From Pedobacter sp. B4-66 (GTDB lineage Bacteria; Bacteroidota; Bacteroidia; Sphingobacteriales; Sphingobacteriaceae), in contig NZ_JAFVME010000015.1 in the NCBI RefSeq assembly GCF_018492665.1, positions 62,001 to 126,000 of the forward strand: a stretch of DNA of 64,000 bases, read 5' to 3'. This document shows, piece by piece, positions 49,866 to 58,915 of this stretch (its first letter is position 1; each line of letters opens with the position of its first letter). The notes below the pieces were generated by a model that was not told the origin of the DNA, made no database searches, and worked only from the letters and a program-made list of their open reading frames with translations. The position numbers and the translations under genes were made by a program.

Positions 49866-52520
49866 TTAGTATCGGGTATAGTAATTCTTTCTCTTGCTCA
49901 GTTTTAGATCCTGAAGTACTGACGCTTTTACTTTGATATCTACAGAATAGAACTGGTACGCTCCAAAAGGAATCCAGCTAAAACTCATATCCCAGCAATG
50001 TAAATCTCTGTAGATCGACAATGAGGTTTGAGAGAAGGTACTCGCCTTAAAATCCCAACCCGAGTTAAATTGAACCTTCCATTTCGTGGTAATGTTTGCA
50101 TCACCATTAAAATTCAATGTATTCGTTATGGTAGAGTTTTGCCCCAACCTATCTGTATTGTAATTAAAAGTATAACTAAAAGCAAAATTCCATGGAATTT
50201 TAAAATCTACAAATGCATTAGGATCACGGCTTACTTTGGCTAATTCCTCAGCTTGTTCTGGTGTCATCCCGGTTTTCGCCGCTTTATCCTTTAAATTTTG
50301 GTCATTCTCATTCTTCTTCTTTAAAGCCTCAGGGTTTAGGCTGTAGTTAAAGGAGAATCCAAAACTTGTAAGTCGGGGCAATTTACCAACATTCCAAACA
50401 TACTCATCAAGCAGCTTTCTGCCTACCTTTTTTGTTGCAGCATCTAAAGTATCAGTATATCTATATGGATCTAAAGTACCATAATAATTAACCCCCAATT
50501 TATCAGTAAACTGCGATCTTCCACTAAACCCTAACGTCGACAACTTAAAGCTAGGCGCAAGGAAATTATATGAACCACTAATACTTAAACCCTGAATAAT
50601 TGGAATCTTTTTGTCGCCTTTACCTGTAGTATCTTTTGGAGTTAAAACTTTAGCCTCTACCGTATTATCTAAACTAAAAGAAATTGAAGCATTACGTCCA
50701 GCCCCAGGAAATCCGTAAGGTGACCCTTCAAAGATTGAATATTTTTGTTGCTTTCCATCAAAACCGATCTTTGGCCTTCCGTCAGTATAATAAGCATTCT
50801 TATAATATCCTTTAGCTATATCAGAAAAATCAGGTCTGTAACTAAAACTCACCTGAGGCGTCATTACATGCCTCAAAGCTTTAAAATTACCAAATTTGGT
50901 AAACTGAGCAGTACTGTAAACCTTTGTAGAAACACCCATATTCAAGCTATACTCTCCATTGCGCTTAAAACCGGGTACCGTATCAATAATTTCCTGATCA
51001 CTGCTATTCAGCACTTTCAAATAAGATTTCCTTATAGTTTGAAATTGCCACCTCTCCGTATAAGATACCCCTGTATTGAAATTAAAATAATTCAATATAT
51101 TAAATGCCATATTTACTGGGATCTGGTGACTAACACCATTCTTAAATTTATTAAGTGACTCTCTTTTGAATAACTGATCTTCAGTTGTGGATATGGTATT
51201 GCTGGCCTGCATATTATAACCTACAGTGATTTTCTGATACCATTTTTGCTCACCCAGCCTATCTTTAGAATCAAATGGATTAAAAGTAGGCACACTTAAA
51301 CTTATGTCTGGCAACTGTAAACTCACCGTTTTATTTTGTGTTTCTTGAGAACCTGAGGCCGCAACACCGAGAGTTATTCCATTACCAAATATCTTCCCAT
51401 AAGATATTGATGATCTTAAAGTATTTTTAGTAAACTGGCTATAATCATAGCTGCTCCCTCCAGCAGTATTTTGATTAAATGAACTTGTACCTGCATCTAC
51501 TGAGGCAGAAAACGTAGTACCTGGCCTGGCATTTGCATTTTGTGTATGTGTCCACTGTAAGTTAAAATCCTTTCTAGGTTCGTACTCCGGAGTTCCTTCC
51601 AAGCCATACCTTGAGTTTGAATACCTAAAATTTATATTTCCGTTATACTTATATCTTTTAGTATAGTTAGACAACAAAGTCCCCTCATATGAGCCTCTGG
51701 TATAAATTGTAGCAAGCATTTTTGCATCCCAATAATCATTTAAGCCTAGGTAGTACCCTCCTTCCCGAAGAAAAAAGCCCCGAGTAGCATCTTCTCCCGG
51801 ACTTGGTAAAATAACTCCCGACGACTTCTTATTAGGCTTGGGAAAAAATGCAAATGGCAAACCAATAGGCAATGGAATGTCCTCTATCTTTAAATATACA
51901 GGCCCCGTAATAATTTGCTTTTCTGTTACAATACCTTTTGTAATATAAATCCCGAAGTGCGGATGGGGCAAATTACAAGTACTATAAGTTTGACCTTTAC
52001 TATGAATTTCATCATCAGGTTGCTTTTTTGCTTTACCTCCAGTGAAGAAACCACCTTCCTGCTCAGTAAATACTCCCCATATACGTCCAACACTGGTTTC
52101 AGTATTATAGAATATTGAATCTGCAAGCGATGTAGATTGCCCGGTCATTTTAAAAATTGGTCTACCTACATACTTACCCTTAGCATCCGTTCTTCCACTG
52201 GCATAAATCAGTTTCGTTTTGGAATTATAGGTAATATAGTCTGCATCCAATTCAATACCCTGATATTTAACCCTGGCATTTCCGTACAGATAAACCATTT
52301 CGTTTTCCTTATCAAAATAACTGGAATCCCGAGCGGAGTATTCAATTTTCTCACTAACTACCGTATCTTTTGGCGCGCTTTGTGCGTTACCTTTTTTAGT
52401 TGTATCTACCTGTTTAGTTATTTGCCGCCATGAAAAACTGTTCAACGCAAGTGCCCGATTACCAACAGATGTTAATAAAACAAGGAAGTTTAAAAAAATG
52501 ATGTACCGTAAAAGTTTCAA
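49866..52520 (-). CDS. LPS-assembly protein LptD-like outer-membrane barrel
   Basis: This 884-residue protein inserts lipopolysaccharide into the outer leaflet. After the signal peptide comes an OstA-type beta-jellyroll (residues about 55-190: KIEYSARDSSYFDKENEMVYLYGNARVKYQGIELDADYI). The cysteine-containing YSTCNLPHPHFGI follows, then the conserved PFAFFPKPNKKSSGVILPSPGED and a large Tyr/Phe-rich barrel ending in KNYYTRY. The start codon is TTG (52520); no upstream in-frame ATG exists before a stop. It is divergent from the amidase gene, with very little room between them. LptD naming follows the domain order. Confidence 0.9.
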   Translation of the reverse strand: MKLLRYIIFLNFLVLLTSVGNRALALNSFSWRQITKQVDTTKKGNAQSAPKDTVVSEKIEYSARDSSYFDKENEMVYLYGNARVKYQGIELDADYITYNSKTKLIYASGRTDAKGKYVGRPIFKMTGQSTSLADSIFYNTETSVGRIWGVFTEQEGGFFTGGKAKKQPDDEIHSKGQTYSTCNLPHPHFGIYITKGIVTEKQIITGPVYLKIEDIPLPIGLPFAFFPKPNKKSSGVILPSPGEDATRGFFLREGGYYLGLNDYWDAKMLATIYTRGSYEGTLLSNYTKRYKYNGNINFRYSNSRYGLEGTPEYEPRKDFNLQWTHTQNANARPGTTFSASVDAGTSSFNQNTAGGSSYDYSQFTKNTLRSSISYGKIFGNGITLGVAASGSQETQNKTVSLQLPDISLSVPTFNPFDSKDRLGEQKWYQKITVGYNMQASNTISTTEDQLFKRESLNKFKNGVSHQIPVNMAFNILNYFNFNTGVSYTERWQFQTIRKSYLKVLNSSDQEIIDTVPGFKRNGEYSLNMGVSTKVYSTAQFTKFGNFKALRHVMTPQVSFSYRPDFSDIAKGYYKNAYYTDGRPKIGFDGKQQKYSIFEGSPYGFPGAGRNASISFSLDNTVEAKVLTPKDTTGKGDKKIPIIQGLSISGSYNFLAPSFKLSTLGFSGRSQFTDKLGVNYYGTLDPYRYTDTLDAATKKVGRKLLDEYVWNVGKLPRLTSFGFSFNYSLNPEALKKKNENDQNLKDKAAKTGMTPEQAEELAKVSRDPNAFVDFKIPWNFAFSYTFNYNTDRLGQNSTITNTLNFNGDANITTKWKVQFNSGWDFKASTFSQTSLSIYRDLHCWDMSFSWIPFGAYQFYSVDIKVKASVLQDLKLSKRKNYYTRY

Positions 52521-52536
52521 ATTCGTGTGTGAATGT

Positions 52537-52544
52537 TATTTTTG
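52537..52544 (+). promoter_or_regulatory. Candidate promoter of the amidase operon, TATTTTTG
   Basis: TATTTTTG matches TAnnTTTG, inside the 29-56 base gap between divergent lptD and the first amidase. Predicted transcript start is about 52548. Confidence 0.45.
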
Positions 52545-52576
52545 CATTAATGTTTAATCCAAAACGTTCAAAATTA

Positions 52577-53455
52577 ATGAAAAATATACCATTGCTCAGA
52601 CCAAATGCAATTTTGATTGTATTTATTTCTGCAGTTATTATTACTCTATCTAATTATCAGGCATTTACGCAAGAATATAAAATAAAAACTATCGTTATTG
52701 ATGCCGGGCACGGCGGAAAAGATGGAAGTACAAGGGGCGCCTACTCTACAGAAAAAGATGTTGCTCTTAAAACTGCTTTACACCTTGGGGCAGCAATTGA
52801 AGCCAATTTGAAGGATGTAAAAGTGATTTATACCCGAACTGAAGACGTTTTTATTCCTCTTTATGAACGTATTGCTATTGCAAACAATGCAAAAGCAGAC
52901 CTTTTCATTTCTATTCATTGTAATGATATGCCAGTATACAGATCAACTGTAGTAACCGGCTATAGAAAAAACAGCAGAGGAAAAAGAGTTCCAATAACGA
53001 GTACAGTTAGCAGAAAAAGCACATCTACAAGAGGCGTTGAAACCTTTGTTTCGGGTATGGGTCGTGTAAATGAGCAAGACGAAGCGATTAAGAGAGAGAA
53101 TGCCTCTATATTTTTAGAGGAGAACTATAAAGAAAACTATGAAGGTTTCGACCCAAATAATCCTGAAAATTTTATCATCCTCTCTTTAATGAAAAATACT
53201 TTCAGAACTCAAAGCTTAAAATTAGCGAAGTTAGTACAAGACCAGTATGTTAACGTAGGTCGTATTGATCGCGGGGTTCAGGAGAAAAGTCTTGCAGTTT
53301 TGGCGCGTGCAGGTATGCCTGCAATATTAACCGAAATTGGTTTTATCAGTAATCCCGAAGAAGAGGATTACATGAATTCTGAAGCCGGTCAAAAAGAAAT
53401 TACCGATTGTCTTTTAAAGGCAATTGAAAACTATAAAAAGAGCATAGAAGGATAA
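52577..53455 (+). CDS. N-acetylmuramoyl-L-alanine amidase (Amidase_3), first copy
   Basis: This zinc amidase cleaves the bond between muramic acid and L-Ala in peptidoglycan. With the start at 52577 (MKNIPLLRPNAILIVFISAV) it is 292 residues with a normal signal peptide; an in-frame ATG at 52550 adds nine residues. Zinc and catalytic residues are visible: His in VIDAGHGGKDG, Glu in STEKDVALKT, His in LFISIHCND and Glu in LTEIGFISNPEEEDYM. The central insertion (about 55-75 residues, up to LEENYKENYEGFDPNNPENF) is shared with the next gene, a tandem paralog 27 bases downstream. Confidence 0.92.
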   Translation: MKNIPLLRPNAILIVFISAVIITLSNYQAFTQEYKIKTIVIDAGHGGKDGSTRGAYSTEKDVALKTALHLGAAIEANLKDVKVIYTRTEDVFIPLYERIAIANNAKADLFISIHCNDMPVYRSTVVTGYRKNSRGKRVPITSTVSRKSTSTRGVETFVSGMGRVNEQDEAIKRENASIFLEENYKENYEGFDPNNPENFIILSLMKNTFRTQSLKLAKLVQDQYVNVGRIDRGVQEKSLAVLARAGMPAILTEIGFISNPEEEDYMNSEAGQKEITDCLLKAIENYKKSIEG

Positions 53456-53482
53456 ATAAGTTAAATCAATAACAATTATTAG

Positions 53483-54328
53483 ATGAGTGTAAAGAAAAAT
53501 GCAACCCTGTTATTACTATTATGTTTATTTAACGCTCAACTAATATACGCCCAAACTTATAAAGTTAAAACCATTGTCATCGATGCCGGACACGGTGGCA
53601 GTAAACCTGGCGCTAGAGGCAGTTATTCATTAGAGAAAAATGTGGCGCTGAAAGTGGCCTTAAAACTAGGCAGAAAACTTGAGGATGAACTACCAGGAGT
53701 TAAAATCCTTTATACCAGAAAAACAGATATAGATGTAGATTTCTACAAAAGAGCTGCCCTGGCAAATGACAACCAAGCAGACCTTTTCATTTCTATTCAC
53801 TGTAATTCAATGCCCGACAAAAGGGTTGTTACAGGCTATACAAAAACCAAAAAAGGCAAAAAAGTCCCAAAATACGCTTATGTAAAAAATAAAAGCACAA
53901 GTGGTACAGAAACGTTTGTGGCAGGATCTCACCGCTTAAATGAGCAAGATGCTGCGATTAGAGAGAATGAAGATATTAAGCTTGAAAAAAATTATAAGCA
54001 AAATTACAACGGATATGATCCTAATGATCCCGAAACATTTATTATACTATCTTTGTTCAAAAATATATTTAGGGATAAAAGTCTGAAACTAGCTAAATTG
54101 ATTCAAGACAATTATACTCACGATGACAATAGAGTAAACCGAGGAGTTAAGGAACAAGGTGTTTTAATTCTTCAAAGATGCGGGATGCCGGCGGTACTAA
54201 CAGAAATTGGATTTATTTCTAACCCTTCAGAAGAAGAATATATGAATTCAGCGCATGGTCAGGAGGAGATTGTTAATTCAATCTACAAGGCAATAAAAAC
54301 TTATAAAAAGGAAACCGAAACAAATTAA
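53483..54328 (+). CDS. N-acetylmuramoyl-L-alanine amidase (Amidase_3), second copy
   Basis: This 281-residue paralog has a signal peptide (MSVKKNATLLLLLCLFNAQLIYAQ) and the same ligand set: VIDAGHGGSKPG, SLEKNVALKV, LFISIHCNSMPD and LTEIGFISNPSEEEYMNS. It shares the insertion with LNEQDAAIRENEDIKLEKNYKQNYNGYDPNDPETF. Gene order and sequence show a tandem duplication. Keeping both active sites intact argues for different substrates, timing or location rather than decay. mlaD follows at 28 bases. Confidence 0.93.
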   Translation: MSVKKNATLLLLLCLFNAQLIYAQTYKVKTIVIDAGHGGSKPGARGSYSLEKNVALKVALKLGRKLEDELPGVKILYTRKTDIDVDFYKRAALANDNQADLFISIHCNSMPDKRVVTGYTKTKKGKKVPKYAYVKNKSTSGTETFVAGSHRLNEQDAAIRENEDIKLEKNYKQNYNGYDPNDPETFIILSLFKNIFRDKSLKLAKLIQDNYTHDDNRVNRGVKEQGVLILQRCGMPAVLTEIGFISNPSEEEYMNSAHGQEEIVNSIYKAIKTYKKETETN

Positions 54329-54356
54329 GTAAATACATACCAAGAACATACACTGA

Positions 54357-55307
54357 ATGAAAATAGCAAACGAAACCAAAGTAGGCATATTAGCTGCCTT
54401 TTCTATTGCCCTGTTAATTATCGGCTATAACTTTTTAAAAGGGAATGCCATTTTTTCAAGTGAAACTGTTTTATATGCAAAATATTCACGTGTTGATGGG
54501 CTTGCGGTATCCAAACCCGTTTTAATTAACGGTTACCAGATTGGACGTGTAGATAAACTACAATTGCTAACTGACGGATCTATCTTAGCTACCCTTAAAA
54601 TTAAAGGCAAATACGAAATCCCAAGAAATAGTGTAGCTAAGCTTGAAAGTACGGACCTTTTAGGTAGTAAAGCTATTGTTATGGCTTTGGGTTCAGGAAG
54701 TGATTTTGCACAAGATGGCGATACACTAAACGCTAATGTGCAAAAAGGTATTCTTGAAACAGTACAGCCTGTTCAGAAAAAAGCAGAGTTAATTATAGGT
54801 AAAATGGACTCCATCCTTACAAGTGTAAACTCAATTTTAAATCCGAACTTCCAAAAGAATGTAGACAAAAGCTTTAACAGCATAGCCTCTACCCTTTCTT
54901 CTTTAGAGTCTACCTCTAAAAAAGTAGATAATCTGGTAGGCTCAGAAGGTACTCGCATCTCTGCAATTCTAGCTAATGTAGAAGCAATTTCGGGCAACCT
55001 TAAGCAAAACAATGCTAAAATATCCGCTATATTGAACAACATAAATTCAATAACGGATCAGGTAGCTGCAGCTAATTTTAAACAAACTATAGACAATGCA
55101 AACAAAGCTGTTGTAGATCTTCAAAGTATTGTAGGTAAAATCAATAGTGGTGAAGGAACACTAGGCTTGTTAGTTAATGACACAAAAATGTATGATAACT
55201 TAAACAATGCATCGAAAAGTCTGGATAACCTAATGATAGATTTAAAAGAGAATCCTAAACGTTATGTTCACTTCTCAATATTTGGTGGCGGAAAAAAGGA
55301 TAAATAA
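54357..55307 (+). CDS. MlaD family (MCE-domain) lipid transport protein
   Basis: This 316-residue protein has an N-terminal membrane anchor (VGILAAFSIALLIIGYNFL, about residues 8-26). An MCE domain follows (about 35-115, YAKYSRVDGLAVSKPVLINGYQIGRVDKLQL ... LESTDLLGSKAIVMAL), and then a long helical tail (about 125-300). MCE proteins form hexameric rings that carry phospholipids between the membranes; the permease and ATPase partners (MlaE, MlaF) are not in the window. It is the last gene of the amidase-amidase-mlaD unit and is followed by a symmetrical terminator. Confidence 0.92.
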   Translation: MKIANETKVGILAAFSIALLIIGYNFLKGNAIFSSETVLYAKYSRVDGLAVSKPVLINGYQIGRVDKLQLLTDGSILATLKIKGKYEIPRNSVAKLESTDLLGSKAIVMALGSGSDFAQDGDTLNANVQKGILETVQPVQKKAELIIGKMDSILTSVNSILNPNFQKNVDKSFNSIASTLSSLESTSKKVDNLVGSEGTRISAILANVEAISGNLKQNNAKISAILNNINSITDQVAAANFKQTIDNANKAVVDLQSIVGKINSGEGTLGLLVNDTKMYDNLNNASKSLDNLMIDLKENPKRYVHFSIFGGGKKDK

Positions 55308-55320
55308 TTATAATAAAGGT

Positions 55321-55364
55321 TAACAAAAAAGACCGTTTCATTAATGAAGCGGTCTTTTTTGTTA
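55321..55364. terminator. Strong symmetrical bidirectional terminator
   Basis: TAACAAAAAAGACCG and CGGTCTTTTTTGTTA flank TTTCATTAATGAAG, giving a stem of about 20 bp with one G-T pair and A/T tracts on both strands. It ends mlaD (plus) and rnz (minus). Confidence 0.92.
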
Positions 55365-55373
55365 ATGCTAATC

Positions 55374-56285
55374 TTATATCGTATAAGTATTCCCCTCTAT
55401 TGCCAGCTCAGTATTTTCAAAAACAGATTTCGCTTCATCCAAAAGAGGCTGCAAAGTCTTGTATCTCGACGAAAAGTGTCCGATGAGTAATTTGGCCGCT
55501 CCAGTTATATCAGCTATCTCACCAGCCTGTAAAGCTGTTGTATGATGCGTTACATTTGCCCTATCTAACATCTCATGTAAAAACGTAGCTTCATGGTATA
55601 GCAAATCGCAATCTGAAATACAGCTAAAGTACCTTTCATCAAATAGTGTATCAGAACAATACCCATATTTTCTCGGGGTATCAGAATCCATAGTATAGTC
55701 CTTATTCAGGATAACCCTGCCATCAGGCAAGTTAAGATCTACCCCTCTTTTAAGCAAAGGATAATACTCAATATCTATTTGATCCTCCTCCAGTTTTTCG
55801 ACAATAAGCTTACGCAATCTTTTCTTTTGAGTAAACTTAAAGCCAGTGCAAGGAATTCTATGATTTAATACAAAAGATTCCACAACAAGATCTGCATTTT
55901 CAAAAATCTGGGCAGATTCATTGGCCTGAGTTACAACAAACTCAATTGGATACCTGATTATAGTCTCCGAATATTTAAATTGAAGTGCAAGAATTTCCTG
56001 CAACGGCTCAGGACCAAATATTTTAATAGGCTTAACACGACCGTTTAAATGCAGACTCGATAACAAACCTATCAAACCAAAATAGTGGTCGCCATGTAAA
56101 TGGCTTATAAACACATAATCTATCTTACTTGCTTTAAAGCCATACTTGATCAATTGCTGCTGAGTACCCTCACCACAATCAATCAAGTAAAACTTCTCAT
56201 TACAGTTTAATAGCTGTGAAGTAGGATTTCTATTATATACGGGTGTTGCAGAGCTGCTCCCTAAAATAGTAACCTCAAATTTCAT
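55374..56285 (-). CDS. rnz: Ribonuclease Z
   Basis: RNase Z trims the 3' trailer of tRNA precursors. The 303-residue short-form enzyme has the metallo-beta-lactamase motif FISHLHGDHYFGLIGLLSSL, the opening VTILGSSSATPVYNRNPTSQLL, DTLFDERY and the C-terminal His in LLIGHFSSRYK. The substrate-binding exosite region (RIPCTGFKFTQKKRLRKL) is present. Its start overlaps the STAS gene stop by one base (TAATG), so the two are translationally coupled. Confidence 0.96.
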   Translation of the reverse strand: MKFEVTILGSSSATPVYNRNPTSQLLNCNEKFYLIDCGEGTQQQLIKYGFKASKIDYVFISHLHGDHYFGLIGLLSSLHLNGRVKPIKIFGPEPLQEILALQFKYSETIIRYPIEFVVTQANESAQIFENADLVVESFVLNHRIPCTGFKFTQKKRLRKLIVEKLEEDQIDIEYYPLLKRGVDLNLPDGRVILNKDYTMDSDTPRKYGYCSDTLFDERYFSCISDCDLLYHEATFLHEMLDRANVTHHTTALQAGEIADITGAAKLLIGHFSSRYKTLQPLLDEAKSVFENTELAIEGNTYTI

Positions 56286-56671
56286 TAATCTTTATCTACA
56301 CTCCCTAGCAACTCTTTTTCTATTTCTTCCATAAAGATCAGATCAGTTGCTTCATCAAGTTTTGATACAATAGTTAAAGATTGGTCTAAATTGGACATTT
56401 CCAATATTTTAGCTACAACCTCATTTATTCCTGTTACAATGAACAATCCATTAGATTTTTTGCAAAGTCTATCTCCAACAAGTAAACTGCTCAAATCCTG
56501 AGAGTCATCACATTGCTTTATAGATGATAAATCTAATACGATATTACGATATCCTTCTGTATTCAATAAGATGAATTCAGATTTCAATTTCGGGGTATTG
56601 TCATTTGTAAACTTAGATTCATTAAGCTTCAAAACAACATACTTTTCATGCTTATCTACTGAAAATTTCAT
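56285..56671 (-). CDS. STAS domain protein (anti-sigma-factor antagonist-like)
   Basis: This 128-residue protein has the STAS fold: SVDKHEKYVVLKLNESKFTNDNTPKLKSEFI, then YRNIVLDLSSIKQCDDSQDLSSLLVGDRL. The usual phospho-acceptor Ser in D-x-S-G is not in its standard form (KQCDDSQDLSS), although serines are near. It may be a partner-binding regulator rather than a classical SpoIIAA. Acidic residues at the C-terminus follow an MEEIEKELLG helix. Coupling to rnz suggests a conserved pairing, but no partner kinase is nearby. Confidence 0.85.
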   Translation of the reverse strand: MKFSVDKHEKYVVLKLNESKFTNDNTPKLKSEFILLNTEGYRNIVLDLSSIKQCDDSQDLSSLLVGDRLCKKSNGLFIVTGINEVVAKILEMSNLDQSLTIVSKLDEATDLIFMEEIEKELLGSVDKD

Positions 56672-56748
56672 GATATTGATTTATTTAGTTTGATACGAAT
56701 GTAGTTAAAATTCTATTATTTATTTAATATTTGGAGTCGATTGTACAC

Positions 56749-57702
56749 CTACGCCGAAAAGAGCTGATTTAAAGAATCGGCTACGTTTTTCTCTATTCTG
56801 TTCACAACATCAGCAGCTTCATTCTTAACAAACTTATCTCCTGTTATTTGTTCATAAAGCTCAATGTAACGATCAGAAATAGAGCTCACAATTTCAAGGG
56901 TCATTACAGGAACTGTTTGTCCGTCTTTACCTTGAAAACCGTTTTCTATTAACCATTTTCTCACAAACTCTTTCGACAATTGTTTCTGTGGCTCATTTTT
57001 ATACTGTCTCTCTGCATAACCTTCAGCATAAAAATAACGCGAAGAATCAGGGGTATGAATCTCATCAATTAAATAAATATCTGAACCAACTTTACCAAAT
57101 TCATATTTAGTATCAACCAGGATAAGACCGCGCTCTGCAGCCATTTGCGTACCACGCTCATACAATGCATAAGTATAGTTTTCCAAATGAGCATAATCTT
57201 CTGCAGAAACAATCCCTTTGGCCAGAATGTCCTCTTTTGATATATCCTCATCATGACCAACAGATGCCTTAGTTGTAGGTGTTATAATTGGCTTAGGCAA
57301 CTTATCATTCTCCTTTAAGCCTTCAGGCAATGACACACCACAAACGCTGCGTTTTCCTGCACTATACTCTCTCCAGGCATGTCCTGCTAAATAGCCTCTA
57401 ACTACCATCTCCACTTTAAACGGTTCACAAATACGACCAATTGTAACCATTTCATCAGGCACCTCAATAACCCAATTTGGAACAATATCTTTAGTTGCAC
57501 CTAAAAATTTAGCTGCTATCTGGTTCAATACTTGTCCTTTAAAGGGTATTGCCTCAGGTAAAACCACATCAAATGCAGATATCCTGTCAGTTACTACCAT
57601 TGCCATAAACTGGTTATTAATGGTATAAACATCCCTCACTTTTCCTTTGTAAAAATTTGTCTGCTTAGGGAAGCTAAAATTTGTTTCTTTAATTGCTGTC
57701 AT
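56749..57702 (-). CDS. purC: Phosphoribosylaminoimidazole-succinocarboxamide synthase PurC
   Basis: PurC joins CAIR and aspartate, the step after PurE in purine synthesis. The 317-residue protein shows YKGKVRDVYTINNQFMAMVVTDRISAFDVVLPEAIPFKGQVLN, the GYLAGHAWREYSAGKRSVCGVSLPEGL block, VDTKYEFGK and DEIHTPDSSRYFYAEGY. Length matches the longer PurC type found in Bacteroidota and yeast-like enzymes. It stands 145 bases after phoH with repeat-rich DNA between. Confidence 0.96.
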   Translation of the reverse strand: MTAIKETNFSFPKQTNFYKGKVRDVYTINNQFMAMVVTDRISAFDVVLPEAIPFKGQVLNQIAAKFLGATKDIVPNWVIEVPDEMVTIGRICEPFKVEMVVRGYLAGHAWREYSAGKRSVCGVSLPEGLKENDKLPKPIITPTTKASVGHDEDISKEDILAKGIVSAEDYAHLENYTYALYERGTQMAAERGLILVDTKYEFGKVGSDIYLIDEIHTPDSSRYFYAEGYAERQYKNEPQKQLSKEFVRKWLIENGFQGKDGQTVPVMTLEIVSSISDRYIELYEQITGDKFVKNEAADVVNRIEKNVADSLNQLFSA

Positions 57703-57711
57703 TTTATTTTT

Positions 57712-57845
57712 AGTAGTTAGTACTTAGTAATTAAATCAAGGTCTCTAATTACTAAGTACACGTTTCTAATTGCAAATATCTAAATATTAATTCCCAAGTA
57801 CCAATACCAATGTCTAAATACTAAGTGCTAATATCTAAATACTAG
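57712..57845. repeat. Intergenic repeat cluster of the CTAAATACTAAG type
   Basis: GTACTTAGTAATTA (57720-57733) and TAATTACTAAGTAC (57746-57759) form a perfect 14-bp inverted repeat with a 12-base loop. Further on are three direct units TCTAAATA-T/C-TA (57779, 57813, 57835). ATGTCTAAATACTAAGT (57810-57826) is identical to 9491-9507. It fills the gap between phoH and purC. Confidence 0.75.
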
Positions 57846-57847
57846 TT

Positions 57848-58813
57848 TTACTGAATATCACCGTAAGCCTTCAATATTCTTTTAACAAGTTTATGCCTTA
57901 CAACATCCTCCCCTGTCAAGTAAATAATATCGATGCCCGGTATATCATCGAGAATACGCAGTGCGTTATGTAAACCCGACATCTGTTTCTTCGGTAAATC
58001 TATTTGTGTTACATCACCAGTTACAATGAATTTAGCTGATGGCCCCATACGGGTCAAAAACATTTTCAGTTGTAAATCAGTAGAGTTCTGTGCCTCATCT
58101 AAAATCACAAAACAGTTATCCAGTGTCCTTCCACGCATAAATGCCAATGGAGCAATCTCGATAGTCCTGTTTTCAATATATAACTTAAGTTTTTCAGCAG
58201 GGATCATATCATCCAATGCATCATACAACGGACGCAAATAAGGATCAACCTTTTCTTTCAAATCTCCAGGTAAAAACCCAAGATTTTCTCCCGCCTCAAC
58301 AGCAGGTCTGGTTAATATGATACGCTTAATCTCTTTATTTTTTAATGCTCTTACAGCAAGTGCAACGGCAGTATAAGTTTTTCCGGTTCCGGCAGGGCCG
58401 ATAGCAAATAACACATCATTCTTATTGATGCTCTCCACCATCCTCCGCTGATTCGCGGTTCTTGCTTTTACCATTAAACCATTGGTACCAAACACAATGA
58501 CTTCTCCACCTCCCCCATTGCTTGTTTTTTCAGCAGCAGGTTGGTCGGCCGACTGTACTTTTTTTGAAACCAGAATGGACTCAACATCATTCGCCGTTAA
58601 AGAGCTATACTTCTCTAACTGGCTAATCAGTTGACCATACTTTTTCTCAAAAACTTTAAGTTCCTGTTCATCACCAAGTACCTTTACTTCATTACCTCTT
58701 GCCACAATTTTTAATTTCGGAAAAGCACTCTTAACTAGCTCGTAATGCTCGTTGTTAGCACCCCAAAATTGTACCGGATCTACCGATTCTAATGTTAGTT
58801 TTAGTTCGTTCAA
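57848..58813 (-). CDS. PhoH-like ATPase
   Basis: This 321-residue protein has an N-terminal domain related to KH-like PhoH N-termini and an AAA-type ATPase core: Walker A in AIGPAGTGKTYTAVALAV, AGENLGFLPGDLKEKVDPYLRPLYDAL, Walker B in CFVILDEAQNSTDLQLKMFLTRMG and SGLHNALRILDD. Family members are linked to RNA metabolism. The start is TTG (58813); no in-frame ATG lies upstream before a stop, and the encoded MNELKLTLESVDPVQFWG is the usual N-terminus. It is divergent from the SAM hydrolase gene. Confidence 0.93.
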   Translation of the reverse strand: MNELKLTLESVDPVQFWGANNEHYELVKSAFPKLKIVARGNEVKVLGDEQELKVFEKKYGQLISQLEKYSSLTANDVESILVSKKVQSADQPAAEKTSNGGGGEVIVFGTNGLMVKARTANQRRMVESINKNDVLFAIGPAGTGKTYTAVALAVRALKNKEIKRIILTRPAVEAGENLGFLPGDLKEKVDPYLRPLYDALDDMIPAEKLKLYIENRTIEIAPLAFMRGRTLDNCFVILDEAQNSTDLQLKMFLTRMGPSAKFIVTGDVTQIDLPKKQMSGLHNALRILDDIPGIDIIYLTGEDVVRHKLVKRILKAYGDIQ

Positions 58814-58915
58814 AATATTGTTTTTTAGATTGGAGTGTATATTTTGATTTAAAAGTTGAATATTTGTACGCGTTTTACCACCTACGCAAGATTAAGAATA
58901 AATATTCAATTTTTA

